Origin: Oscillospiraceae bacterium
GTDB taxonomy: Bacteria > Bacillota > Clostridia > Oscillospirales > Ruminococcaceae
Reading direction: 5' to 3'
Length of the DNA: 23,955 bases
Assembly: GCA_028694405.1 (NCBI GenBank)
Contig: JAQUTM010000010.1
Span: 1-23,955 of the forward strand
The notes under the pieces are model-generated. The model ran no database searches, was not told where the DNA came from, and saw only the letters and a list, made by a program, of their open reading frames with translations. Position 1 is the first letter of the stretch; each line of letters begins with the position of its first letter. The position numbers and the translations under genes are program-made. Below are positions 7,684-14,601 of the stretch, piece by piece.

Positions 7684-7912
7684 ATTTTGCTTTAAGTTTT
7701 AAACACTTTCAACATAGTTTTCAACAAAAAATACTTTCCGTAAAAGGTAAAACAATGTAAAATAATTACATATTATGTGTCAAAAGTAAAAAACAACACA
7801 AATTATAGTGCTTCTCCTACCTGTTTTCCACAAGAAATTCAACAGATTGTTTAAAACACAGTCAAGGTTTTAAACTTTTTAAATCGCGCATTTTTTGATG
7901 TATGTAATTTCC
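7684..7912. other. Non-coding, AT-rich divergent region upstream of the adenine deaminase promoter
   Basis: No open reading frame with a ribosome site was found here. The sequence GTTTTAAAC occurs three times, at 7696-7704, 7849-7857 (inverted) and 7867-7875. No purine riboswitch core could be recognised. The three copies could be a regulator site, but in such AT-rich DNA chance is also possible. Confidence 0.35.
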
Positions 7913-7941
7913 TTGACAAGCAGAGATAAAGAGAATAAAAT
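7913..7941 (+). promoter_or_regulatory. Promoter of the adenine deaminase gene
   Basis: TTGACA (7913-7918), 17 bases, TAAAAT (7936-7941). The start near 7948 gives a leader of about 42 bases holding AAGGAGG (7974-7980), nine bases before the ATG. Confidence 0.85.
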
Positions 7942-7989
7942 CATAATAATTTTAAGCAAAACCATTTTTATATAAGGAGGCGAGTACAA

Positions 7990-9687
7990 ATGTCGGTTAC
8001 AAAGCAGCTTATAGATGTAGCAGTCGGTAGAACTCCTGCGGACGTTGTTTTAAAAAACGCACAGGTAGTTAATGTTTTTACGCGGCAAATTGTAAAAGCA
8101 GATGTAGCCCTATGCGGTAGCTACATAGCGGGTGTGGGAAGCTACAGCGGAAAACAGGAAATTGATTGTACAGGAAAAACGCTGTGTCCCGGGTTTATTG
8201 ATGCACATATGCACATAGAAAGCAGCATGGTTTTACCTGCGCAGCTGGCCAGCGCCATTGTGCCCAGCGGTACCACTACAGTTATTGCAGACCCTCACGA
8301 AATTGTAAATGTATGTGGTGGTGCAGGTGTGGAGTTTTTGTTGCAGCAGACAGAAAACATACCGCTAACAGCGTACATTATGCTGCCCAGCAGCGTACCC
8401 GCAACCCCCTTTGAAACAAACGGTGCCGATTTTACCGCGCAAGACATGCCGGCCTTGCTGCACCACCCCCGCGTTTTGGGATTGGGAGAGGTTATGTGCT
8501 TTCCTGCTGTAATTAACGGGGAGACACATATTTTGGATAAGCTTGCCGCAACAAAGGATAAGGTTGCAGACGGACATGCACCTAATTTAAGCGGAAAAGC
8601 CTTGCAGGCTTATGTCTGCGCCGGTATTGCTACCGAGCATGAGTGCATTACATTTTCTGAAGCAGCAGAAAAAGTGCAGGCGGGTTTAAAAATTTTAATA
8701 CGCGAAGGCAGTGCGGCACATAATTTAGAAGCCATAATAAAAGGGTGGCTACAAAGTGATATTCCTGCCGAAAACTTTATGTTTTGTACAGACGATAAGC
8801 ATCTGGACGATATTTATCGCGAAGGACACATCAGTTATAATGTGCGGCGTGCCATTGCTTTAGGAGTAGACCCGGTGACAGCCGTTTGTATGGCAAGCTG
8901 GTTTGCAGCATGTGCATACCACTTGCCGCATGTCGGGGCTATAGCTGCGGGGTATCAGGCAGATATACTGGTTTTGAGTGACCTGCAAACAGTGCAAATA
9001 GAAGCAGTTTACAAAGGCGGAAAACGTGTTACTTCTAACTTGTTTGACAGCACACATTTTCCTCTTGATGCTAAAGTACTGCATACTGTAAATATTGGAG
9101 CGCTGAAATTGGCAGATATACAGCTGCGTGCGGCGGAGCAAAACCATGTTATGCAAATTGTACCACACCAAATTTTAACGCAGCATTTAATAGAGCCTAT
9201 ACCAAAAGAAAACGGATTTTTTAAACCCAATGCTGTTTACAATAAGCTGTGCGTAATAGAGCGGCACAGAGGCAGCGGCAATGTTGCGGTGTGCGCTTTA
9301 AAAGGGTTTGGCATAAAAGGCGGCGCCATTGCAACCACAGTGGCACATGACAGCCACAACCTAATTGTGGCAGGTGACAATGACAGTGACATTTTAGTTG
9401 CCATTGAAACGCTAAAGCAAACACAGGGCGGATATGTGCTTGTAAAGGCAGGTAAAGTGGTAAACACCTTGCCGTTGCCGGTGGCGGGGCTTATCAGTAC
9501 AGCAGATGCTGCAAAGGTACAAGCCAAAGCAACCGAGATGTTGGATTACGCCTACGAAATGGGTGTTGCAAAAACATCAGACCCCTTTATTACCCTCAGC
9601 TTTTTGGCATTGCCGGTTATCCCCTCCTTGCGCCTTACAGATAAAGGACTGGTAGATGTAGATCGTTTTGAACTGATTACGCCATAA
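7990..9687 (+). CDS. ade: Adenine deaminase
   Basis: This enzyme converts adenine to hypoxanthine and ammonia in purine salvage. The 565-residue product has the family's usual length. Metal-ligand motifs of the amidohydrolase barrel are visible: GFIDAHMHIESSM at about 68-80, TTTVIADPHEIVNVCG at 95-110, LGLGEVMCFP near 163-171, DGHAP at 193-197, TEHE near 214-217 and FCTDDKH at 264-270. The C-terminal domain has the Ade-type GSGNVAVCALKGFGIKGGA and DSHNLIVAGDND. It is transcribed alone from a strong promoter and ends at a strong terminator, facing nagA. No purine riboswitch could be recognised in the leader. Confidence 0.95.
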   Translation: MSVTKQLIDVAVGRTPADVVLKNAQVVNVFTRQIVKADVALCGSYIAGVGSYSGKQEIDCTGKTLCPGFIDAHMHIESSMVLPAQLASAIVPSGTTTVIADPHEIVNVCGGAGVEFLLQQTENIPLTAYIMLPSSVPATPFETNGADFTAQDMPALLHHPRVLGLGEVMCFPAVINGETHILDKLAATKDKVADGHAPNLSGKALQAYVCAGIATEHECITFSEAAEKVQAGLKILIREGSAAHNLEAIIKGWLQSDIPAENFMFCTDDKHLDDIYREGHISYNVRRAIALGVDPVTAVCMASWFAACAYHLPHVGAIAAGYQADILVLSDLQTVQIEAVYKGGKRVTSNLFDSTHFPLDAKVLHTVNIGALKLADIQLRAAEQNHVMQIVPHQILTQHLIEPIPKENGFFKPNAVYNKLCVIERHRGSGNVAVCALKGFGIKGGAIATTVAHDSHNLIVAGDNDSDILVAIETLKQTQGGYVLVKAGKVVNTLPLPVAGLISTADAAKVQAKATEMLDYAYEMGVAKTSDPFITLSFLALPVIPSLRLTDKGLVDVDRFELITP

Positions 9688-9691
9688 AAAC

Positions 9692-9728
9692 AAAACCGCC
9701 TTGCTTTTTAAAGCAAAGGCGGTTTTTA
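9692..9728 (+). terminator. Terminator after adenine deaminase
   Basis: CCGCCTTGCTTT pairs with AAAGCAAAGGCGG (one bulged base), flanked by AAAA upstream and TTTTT downstream. It begins just after the stop of the gene and could also work on the opposite strand. Confidence 0.9.
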
Positions 9729-9757
9729 TATAGTCTAAAATAAGGTTTGCGATGAAA

Positions 9758-9791
9758 GCAAAAAAGTAGCTTTATAAAGCTACTTTTTTGC
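9758..9791. terminator. Perfect 34-base palindrome overlapping the end of nagA
   Basis: GCAAAAAAGTAGC is followed by TTTATAAA and the exact complement. A GTAGC/GCTAC stem with A and T tracts on each side can act as a terminator in both directions. The right half encodes the last NagA residues (KKVAL) and the stop codon. Confidence 0.8.
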
Positions 9792-10893
9792 CGCCTATTA
9801 AAACCAATACGGGTTGTAAGGCTTTGTTTAAAACAACAAGGTCAGCGCGTTTACCAATCTCTAAGCTGCCGATTTCGTCAAATAAACCAATGGCTTTGGC
9901 GGGGTTTACGGTAGCCGCTGTAATGGCGTCTTCTAAGGAAACACCAAAGCTAACGGCGCGGCGCATACATTCCGGTTGGCAGGTAGAGCTGCCTGCAATG
10001 GTACCGTCGGCAAGGGTGGCTTTTCCGTCTTGCACAAAAACCTTTTGCCCTCCTAAGCTGTATTCCCCATTGGGCATACCGCATGCCTGCATAGAATCAC
10101 TGATTAAGCAAATGCGCTGTGGCCCAAACATACGAAACATATTGCGGATAATGCTGGGGTGCAGGTGAATACCATCGCAAATCATCTCTACATGGCTTGC
10201 ATAATCACCCGCGGCGCCCACAACTCCGGGGGCACGGTGGCTAAAATTGGGCATGGCATTAAACAGATGCGTAACGTGGGTAGCTCCTGCCTCAAAAGCG
10301 GCACTGGCGGTTTCAAAATCAGCGGTAGTATGGGCAATACTTACGGTGCAAAGCTTACTGGCTTCTTTAATAAAATCCAGTGCGTTGGGCTCTTCGGGTG
10401 CAACGTCTACTAAGCGTACAGCCTCGCCGCTTACTTCGTACAGGCGCTTAAACATTTCAAGTGCGGGGGGAACGATATATTTTTCGCTTTGGGCGCCCTT
10501 TTTTGCTTTGGAAAAAAAAGGACCCTCCATATTGATGCCGCGCATAACGGCTTGATTGGAAATATCTTTTCCTATTATTTCCTTGGCAATGGTAAACAGA
10601 TTTGTTAAAATAGGCTCATCAAATGCCATAGAAGTACCTAAAAAGCTGGTGACGCCCTGTTTTGCCAAATAGCCGGCGATGGTATTTAAATGCTGAATGC
10701 CGCCGTCACAAAAATCAGAACCTGCGGCGCCGTGAATATGAATATCCACAAAGCCGGGCACAACGTAACAATCGGTGGCGTCAAACGTTTCGGTGTCATT
10801 GCAAGTTTGTGCAATGCGGCTTTCTTGTACGGCAATTTCTCCTAAACCGAATTTGCAGTCAGCCCCAAACACAAGGCCGTTTTTAATAATCAT
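9772..10893 (-). CDS. nagA: N-acetylglucosamine-6-phosphate deacetylase NagA
   Basis: NagA removes acetate from GlcNAc-6-phosphate, feeding amino-sugar breakdown and cell-wall recycling. From the chosen start the product has 373 residues, typical for the family. Motifs are VVPGFVDIHIHGAAGSDF (metal-binding HxH), INMEGPF, the IAHTTADFETA segment, THLFNAMPNFSHRAPG and ISDSMQACGMPNG with the catalytic Asp. I start at the ATG at 10891-10893, which has AAGGAAG about nine bases upstream and gives MIIKNGLVFG. The open frame continues 26 codons upstream through AT-rich sequence with no ribosome site. No nagB neighbour is present. The gene ends inside a perfect palindromic terminator. Confidence 0.94.
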   Translation of the reverse strand: MIIKNGLVFGADCKFGLGEIAVQESRIAQTCNDTETFDATDCYVVPGFVDIHIHGAAGSDFCDGGIQHLNTIAGYLAKQGVTSFLGTSMAFDEPILTNLFTIAKEIIGKDISNQAVMRGINMEGPFFSKAKKGAQSEKYIVPPALEMFKRLYEVSGEAVRLVDVAPEEPNALDFIKEASKLCTVSIAHTTADFETASAAFEAGATHVTHLFNAMPNFSHRAPGVVGAAGDYASHVEMICDGIHLHPSIIRNMFRMFGPQRICLISDSMQACGMPNGEYSLGGQKVFVQDGKATLADGTIAGSSTCQPECMRRAVSFGVSLEDAITAATVNPAKAIGLFDEIGSLEIGKRADLVVLNKALQPVLVLIGGKKVAL

Positions 10894-11050
10894 AGTGCAG
10901 CACTTCCTTTTAATAATATATGTGGCATAGAAAATTATTATATGATAAAGTATTGTATTTAGATTATACACCTTTTAAACAAAGGTTGCCATAGATGGAA
11001 TTGGTTACAAATGGACATTTTTGTTATTACTTACAAAAAAGGAGAAGAAT

Positions 11051-11614
11051 ATGCAGGAAAAAGTTAATTGCCGACAGCGCTTAAAACAGCAGCGAGCCTT
11101 GCTTACCCTGCCGTATAGGCAAATTGCAGACAGTGCTGTTTGCGCAAATGCTTTGTCATTTTGTAGGGTCAATAAATTTACAAGCATATTTTGTTTTGTA
11201 GGTACTGCGCAAGAAATTCAAACATTGCCTTTTATAAAACAGCTGCTGCAAGCAGGTATGCGCGTGTGTGTACCGCGCTGTATAGAAAAAGGCGTTATGC
11301 AGCCTGTATGGATTACAGATACTGCTCAGCTGAAAAAAGGTGCCTACGGAATTTTAGAACCGGATTTTTTTTGTGAACCGGCACAGACAGATGAAATTGA
11401 TGTTTGCATGGTACCTTGCTTGGCAACCTCTTTTACAGGGACGCGCTTAGGATATGGAGGCGGATATTATGACCGCTTTTTAGCTGCCGCGCAAATGCCC
11501 AAAGCGGCGCTATGCTATAGCGTGTTTATAAAAGAGACGCTTCCCGCCCAAGAGTGGGACGTAAAAATGGACTATATAATAAGCGAGCGGGAGATTTTAT
11601 TCATAAAAAAATAA
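11051..11614 (+). CDS. 5-formyltetrahydrofolate cyclo-ligase (MTHFS)
   Basis: The enzyme uses ATP to turn 5-formyl-THF into 5,10-methenyl-THF, recovering a folate storage form. The 187-residue product has the N-terminal basic KVNCRQRLKQQRALL, PFIKQLLQAGMRVCVPR, YGILEP and the diagnostic GTRLGYGGGYYDRFL. I start at the ATG at 11051, six bases after AAGGAG, not the frame's earlier ATG at 11021. The gene is divergent from nagA with about 157 bases between them. A weak TTGGTT/TTATTA pair (11001-11029) may be its promoter. No clear terminator follows. Confidence 0.92.
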   Translation: MQEKVNCRQRLKQQRALLTLPYRQIADSAVCANALSFCRVNKFTSIFCFVGTAQEIQTLPFIKQLLQAGMRVCVPRCIEKGVMQPVWITDTAQLKKGAYGILEPDFFCEPAQTDEIDVCMVPCLATSFTGTRLGYGGGYYDRFLAAAQMPKAALCYSVFIKETLPAQEWDVKMDYIISEREILFIKK

Positions 11615-11650
11615 CTTATAGCTGGCGCTTTTTATTATAAGATATTTCCA

Positions 11651-11680
11651 TTGTGCACAAGGCTGCTTATCTTGTATAAT
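11651..11680 (+). promoter_or_regulatory. Promoter upstream of the DUF1622 gene
   Basis: TTGTGC (11651-11656), 18 bases, perfect TATAAT (11675-11680). The leader to the ATG at 11729 is about 42 bases and contains CAGGAGAG. Confidence 0.6.
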
Positions 11681-11728
11681 AGATAGGGTCAAAATTGGCA
11701 CATATTAAGGACAAACAGGAGAGAATTT

Positions 11729-12055
11729 ATGTTAGAGCATATTATAGAGTGGTGTTTACCCACTATTATATCAGCGATTGAATTGGTAGGTATATTTGTA
11801 GTAACAGTATCTGCCATAAAAGCTTTTGCACATTATTTAAGCGATGCCTTTCGGAAAAACACAAAGCACGCCATTAAATTTGAACTTGCAAACGGCTTGG
11901 CCACAGGCTTGGAATTTAAAATGGCCGCGGAAATTTTAAAAACCGTATTGGTTCGGGATTTTAACGAGCTGCTGATATTGGGCTGTATTATTTTATTGCG
12001 CGCCCTTTTAAGCTTTATGATACATGTGGAAATGAAAAGCGGCGAACACGAGTAA
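11729..12055 (+). CDS. DUF1622 family small membrane protein
   Basis: The 108-residue product has an N-terminal hydrophobic helix (about 10-30, PTIISAIELVGIFVVTVSAI) and a central amphipathic stretch with FELANGLATGLEFKMAAEILKTVL. A second hydrophobic helix (about 80-98, LLILGCIILLRALLSFMI) precedes a charged tail. The LANGLATGLEFKMAAEIL segment and overall layout match the widespread DUF1622 family. The function of that family is unknown; membrane location is inferred from the helices. It has its own promoter and a CAGGAG ribosome site, and is followed by an FMN-binding-type lipoprotein with no obvious link. Confidence 0.8.
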   Translation: MLEHIIEWCLPTIISAIELVGIFVVTVSAIKAFAHYLSDAFRKNTKHAIKFELANGLATGLEFKMAAEILKTVLVRDFNELLILGCIILLRALLSFMIHVEMKSGEHE

Positions 12056-12186
12056 CAGGAAAATTATAGGATAGTTAAAATTGTAACAATTTGTTTATTG
12101 TATAATTCCTATAATAATGATAGAATAAAATCAAAGCTGTAGGACAACTCGGCTTTAAATTGTGAAGAAAATGGAGAGAACACATT

Positions 12187-12612
12187 ATGAAAAAATTATT
12201 AGTAATTGCTATGGTTGCAGTGCTGGCTTTGAGCTTGGTAGCTTGCGGCGGTTCTAAAATTGTTGATGGTACCTACCGTGCAGAGTTATCTGACGCTGCA
12301 GCAGAGGCTGCACACGGCTGGAAAGATTACATGGTTGTAACATACGCCGGCGGCAAAATCACCGACGTTGATTATGACAGCACAAAAGACGGCGCTTTGA
12401 AGAGCGAGCAAACAGCTGAGACCTATCCTATGGATCCTCATCCCAGCACTTGGTTGCCCACTTTGGAAGAGAACATCAAAAAAGCCGGTACAGCTGACAA
12501 AATTGATGCTGTAGCAGGTGCTACCAACACAAGCGAGACTGCTAAAAAATTGATGGCTGCTATTGAGAAAGCAGCTGCAGAAGGCAACACAACAACAGTT
12601 GTAGTTGACTAA
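12187..12612 (+). CDS. FMN-binding-domain lipoprotein
   Basis: The 141-residue product begins with a lipoprotein signal: KK, a hydrophobic core and LVAC, with the lipidated Cys at residue 20. The mature part contains DGTYRAE, WKDYMVVTYAGGKITDVDYDS and, at about 108-116, AVAGATNTS. This matches the D-x-x-[ST/A]-G-A-T-x-T pattern where ApbE attaches FMN through phosphoester to Thr (probably Thr115). Family members carry electrons at the outer face of the membrane in extracellular electron transfer or as PplA-like proteins. No ApbE, Rnf or quinone reductase gene is in this window, so the partner is unknown. Two TATAAT-like boxes (12101-12106, 12110-12115) precede it and a strong terminator follows. 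Confidence 0.8.
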   Translation: MKKLLVIAMVAVLALSLVACGGSKIVDGTYRAELSDAAAEAAHGWKDYMVVTYAGGKITDVDYDSTKDGALKSEQTAETYPMDPHPSTWLPTLEENIKKAGTADKIDAVAGATNTSETAKKLMAAIEKAAAEGNTTTVVVD

Positions 12613-12626
12613 TTTAACAGCAAAGT

Positions 12627-12661
12627 AAATGGGTACCCCTATGGGGTACCCATTTTTTTTA
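12627..12661 (+). terminator. Terminator after the lipoprotein gene
   Basis: AAATGGGTACCCC and GGGGTACCCATTT form a perfect 13-pair stem with a three-base loop, followed by a run of eight T. Confidence 0.95.
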
Positions 12662-12682
12662 TTATAAAAGCAAAAAGGGTAT

Positions 12683-12710
12683 TGACAAAGTAAAATAAAA
12701 GCGTTATAAC
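12683..12710 (+). promoter_or_regulatory. Promoter of the cysteine synthase transcript
   Basis: TTGACA (12683-12688), 16 bases, TATAAC (12705-12710). Transcription from about 12717 gives an unusually long leader of about 139 bases before cysK, containing a short Cys-rich reading frame. Confidence 0.75.
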
Positions 12711-12760
12711 TATATCATACTAATTCAATATGAATACAGGGTATAGGAAAGAGGCGTTAA

Positions 12761-12820
12761 ATGAGATATAAATTTCGATGTAGCTACGGCCAAATGTGTA
12801 TTTGCGCTTGGCCCGTTTAA
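12761..12820 (+). CDS. Candidate Cys-rich leader peptide of cysK (19 codons)
   Basis: An ATG preceded by AAAGAGG at six bases opens a 19-codon frame ending in TAA: MRYKFRCSYGQMCICAWPV. Three of 19 residues are Cys, and two lie close together (C13, C15) near the end. The frame sits wholly in the 5' UTR of the cysteine synthase gene and ends 35 bases before its start. Its last half overlaps an RNA hairpin. Cys-codon-rich upstream frames that sense cysteine are known in some other bacteria such as Actinobacteria; a like role here is inference. It could also be a chance frame. Confidence 0.5.
   Translation: MRYKFRCSYGQMCICAWPV
12788..12813 (+). promoter_or_regulatory. Hairpin pair within the cysK leader ORF
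   Basis: GGCCAA (12788-12793) is complementary to TTGGCC (12808-12813). A competing stem CAAAT-GTGT-ATTTG (12791-12804) shares its bases, so the two cannot form together. Both overlap the last Cys codons (TGT 12797, TGC 12803), where a stalled ribosome would disrupt them. There is no strong T run after the stem, so a simple intrinsic terminator is not evident. Confidence 0.45.
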
Positions 12821-12855
12821 TAAGTATTATTATTTTATAAAAGGAGCAATTTATT

Positions 12856-13788
12856 ATGTCCAAAATATATAAAAGTTTGTCTGATTTAATAGGAAATACC
12901 CCTCTGCTTGAATTGAGCAATTTTAATGCCGCACACGGTTTAAAAGCTGTTATTGCCGCAAAGCTTGAATATTTCAATCCGGCAGGAAGCGTAAAAGATC
13001 GCGTTGCAAAATCTATGCTGGACGATGCAGAACAAAAAGGTCTTTTAAAACCCGGCAGCACTATTATAGAGCCCACCAGTGGCAACACAGGCATTGGTCT
13101 TGCAAGCGTAGCGGCCTCTCGCGGCTACAAAGTAGTATTAACTATGCCAGACACCATGAGCGTGGAGCGTCGTAATTTGCTAAAGGTTTATGGCGCGCAG
13201 CTTGTTTTAACTGAGGGTGCCAAGGGTATGAAAGGCGCTATTGAAAAAGCCCAGCAGCTGGCTGACGAGATAGAAAACAGTTTTTTACCCGGACAGTTTG
13301 TTAACCCCGCAAATCCCGCCATTCACAAAGCAACAACAGGCCCCGAAATATGGAATGACACCGACGGTAAAGTGGATATTTTTGTAGCAGGTATCGGCAC
13401 AGGCGGCACTATTTCCGGTACAGGAAGCTATTTAAAAAGCCAAAACCCAAACGTAAAAGTTGTAGGTGTAGAGCCTATGGACAGTGCAGTAATTACCACA
13501 GGAAAGGCCGGTCCACATAAAATTCAAGGTATTGGCGCAGGGTTTATCCCCGAAACGTTGGATACACAGGTGTATGATGAAATTGTTACCATAAAAAATG
13601 AGGAGGCTTTTGCTGTTACAAAAGAGATTGCACGCAAAGAAGGGCTTCTTGTGGGAATTTCTTCAGGGGCAGCGCTGGCAGCTGCCGAAAAGCTTGCGAA
13701 ACGTCCCGAAAACGCAGGTAAACTAATTGTGGCGTTGCTGCCCGACACCGGAGAGCGTTACCTTTCTACTCCTGTGTTTTTTGATTAA
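12856..13788 (+). CDS. cysK: Cysteine synthase (O-acetylserine sulfhydrylase)
   Basis: This PLP enzyme joins O-acetylserine and sulfide to give cysteine. The 310-residue product has the usual CysK length. It shows LIGNTPLLEL at about 11-20, the PLP lysine Lys47 in FNPAGSVKDR, TSGNTGIGLA at 74-83, GIGTGGTISGTGSYLK (phosphate-binding loop) and LLVGISSGAALAA near the C-terminus. The ATG has AAGGAG nine bases upstream. No cysE or sulfate-assimilation gene is adjacent. The long leader with a Cys-rich mini-frame suggests feedback by cysteine supply. No T-box motif was seen. Confidence 0.95.
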   Translation: MSKIYKSLSDLIGNTPLLELSNFNAAHGLKAVIAAKLEYFNPAGSVKDRVAKSMLDDAEQKGLLKPGSTIIEPTSGNTGIGLASVAASRGYKVVLTMPDTMSVERRNLLKVYGAQLVLTEGAKGMKGAIEKAQQLADEIENSFLPGQFVNPANPAIHKATTGPEIWNDTDGKVDIFVAGIGTGGTISGTGSYLKSQNPNVKVVGVEPMDSAVITTGKAGPHKIQGIGAGFIPETLDTQVYDEIVTIKNEEAFAVTKEIARKEGLLVGISSGAALAAAEKLAKRPENAGKLIVALLPDTGERYLSTPVFFD

Positions 13789-13798
13789 GATTTTTTAT

Positions 13799-13838
13799 AA
13801 AATGCGGTACAGTAAAAGCTGTGTCGCATTTTATTTTA
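13799..13838 (+). terminator. Terminator after cysK
   Basis: AAAATGCG and CGCATTTT form the lower stem, extended by ACAG/CTGT with two G-U pairs, loop TAAAAG region, followed by TATTTTAA. Confidence 0.75.
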
Positions 13839-13852
13839 ACTGTAAGGTTATA

Positions 13853-13861
13853 TGATATAAT
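13853..13861 (+). promoter_or_regulatory. Extended -10 promoter of the P-loop kinase-like gene
   Basis: TGATATAAT is an extended -10 (TG-N-TATAAT). The -35 region is AT-rich without a good TTGACA match. The leader to the ATG at 13891 is about 23 bases and contains CAGGAGAA. Confidence 0.55.
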
Positions 13862-13890
13862 ATTACAATAAACAGACAGGAGAAAAGGCT

Positions 13891-14481
13891 ATGGCAAAAG
13901 TATTTTCTTTACAAGGCTGTATGGCGGTTGGCAAAACAACTGCGGCACAGTATATACAAAAAAATATGCCGCAGGTGTATGTTAGCTTTGAAGAAAATGC
14001 GGCTGTAATAAAAGAAATAGCGGTACGACAACTGGACAAAAATATATTTGCAGATTATGTAGAAATTCAAAAATTATTTATTGCAAACGAAACAGAGCGT
14101 TTTAAAAAAGCGCAGCTGCACCCTTATACGTTAATGGATTTTGGAGCAGAAGAGATAGAATTTTACACCCTGCATTATCCAATAGCTGTAAAAAAATATT
14201 GGCCGGTGCAGCAAGCCTTGCAAACAGAGTTAAAAGCTTTGCAAGCCTGTATGCCTGACAAAATATTGTTTTTAGAGGCTGACGCAGAAGTTTTGAAAAA
14301 TCGCAAAGAAGCAGATACCTTGCGTTCTCGCACTTTTTTTAGTTACTATATAACGCATTTGATGCCTTTAAAAAAAGTATGGTTTGCCCAAAAAACAAAT
14401 GTAGACTTTTTAAACGTGAGCAGGCTTACCCCTTGCCAAGTAGGCTGTAGAGTTCAGCAGTGGATAGAGGCAAACAGTTAA
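13891..14481 (+). CDS. Orphan P-loop nucleoside/nucleotide kinase-like protein
   Basis: I do not recognise a named family. The 196-residue product opens with a beta-strand and Walker A loop, GCMAVGKTT (residues 9-17). The central DFGAEEIEFYTLHYP has an acidic pair in the place where deoxynucleoside kinases hold a D/E-R motif. ILFLEADAEVLKNRKEADTLRSRTFF looks like a Walker-B-like strand followed by the Arg-rich lid of dNK/thymidylate-kinase-type folds. There is no signal peptide or membrane helix. The layout suggests a small phosphotransferase acting on a nucleoside or other small molecule, which is inference. It is monocistronic, between the terminators of cysK and its own bidirectional one. 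An AAA-type or toxin-related kinase cannot be excluded. Confidence 0.6.
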   Translation: MAKVFSLQGCMAVGKTTAAQYIQKNMPQVYVSFEENAAVIKEIAVRQLDKNIFADYVEIQKLFIANETERFKKAQLHPYTLMDFGAEEIEFYTLHYPIAVKKYWPVQQALQTELKALQACMPDKILFLEADAEVLKNRKEADTLRSRTFFSYYITHLMPLKKVWFAQKTNVDFLNVSRLTPCQVGCRVQQWIEANS

Positions 14482-14493
14482 TAGTAAATAAAA

Positions 14494-14532
14494 GCGGCAA
14501 AGCCAAAATCAGCTTTGCCGCAATTTTTATTT
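14494..14532. terminator. Bidirectional terminator between the kinase-like gene and queH
   Basis: GCGGCAAAGC and GCTTTGCCGC form a perfect 10-pair stem. ATTTTTATTTT follows on the plus strand and TTTTATTT on the minus strand, so it can end both convergent transcripts. Confidence 0.9.
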
Positions 14533-14601
14533 TAAGCGTTTGTAGAAAACTAAAAATAAAGATATAAATGGAAAAACAATTTATACATTTTGCAGAAAAG
14601 C

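Noticed and set aside
7801..7860. DnaA-box-like TTTTCCACA and a possible replication origin
   Set aside because: A single imperfect match, with no dnaA/dnaN neighbours or box cluster.
7942..7989. Purine riboswitch upstream of ade
   Set aside because: The leader is about 40 bases and lacks the TATA-TTTCTACC-TTATG type core.
11615..11650. Terminator after the 5-formyl-THF cyclo-ligase gene
   Set aside because: CTTATA and TATAAG are complementary but AT-only with a large loop, too weak to support.
12730..12771. A second short frame (MNTGYRKEALNEI) in the cysK leader
   Set aside because: No ribosome site precedes its ATG and it would begin about 13 bases after the predicted transcript start. 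It overlaps the better-supported Cys-rich frame.
12717..12855. T-box riboswitch for cysteine upstream of cysK
   Set aside because: No AGGGTGGNACCGCG-like T-box sequence or terminator/antiterminator pair was seen.
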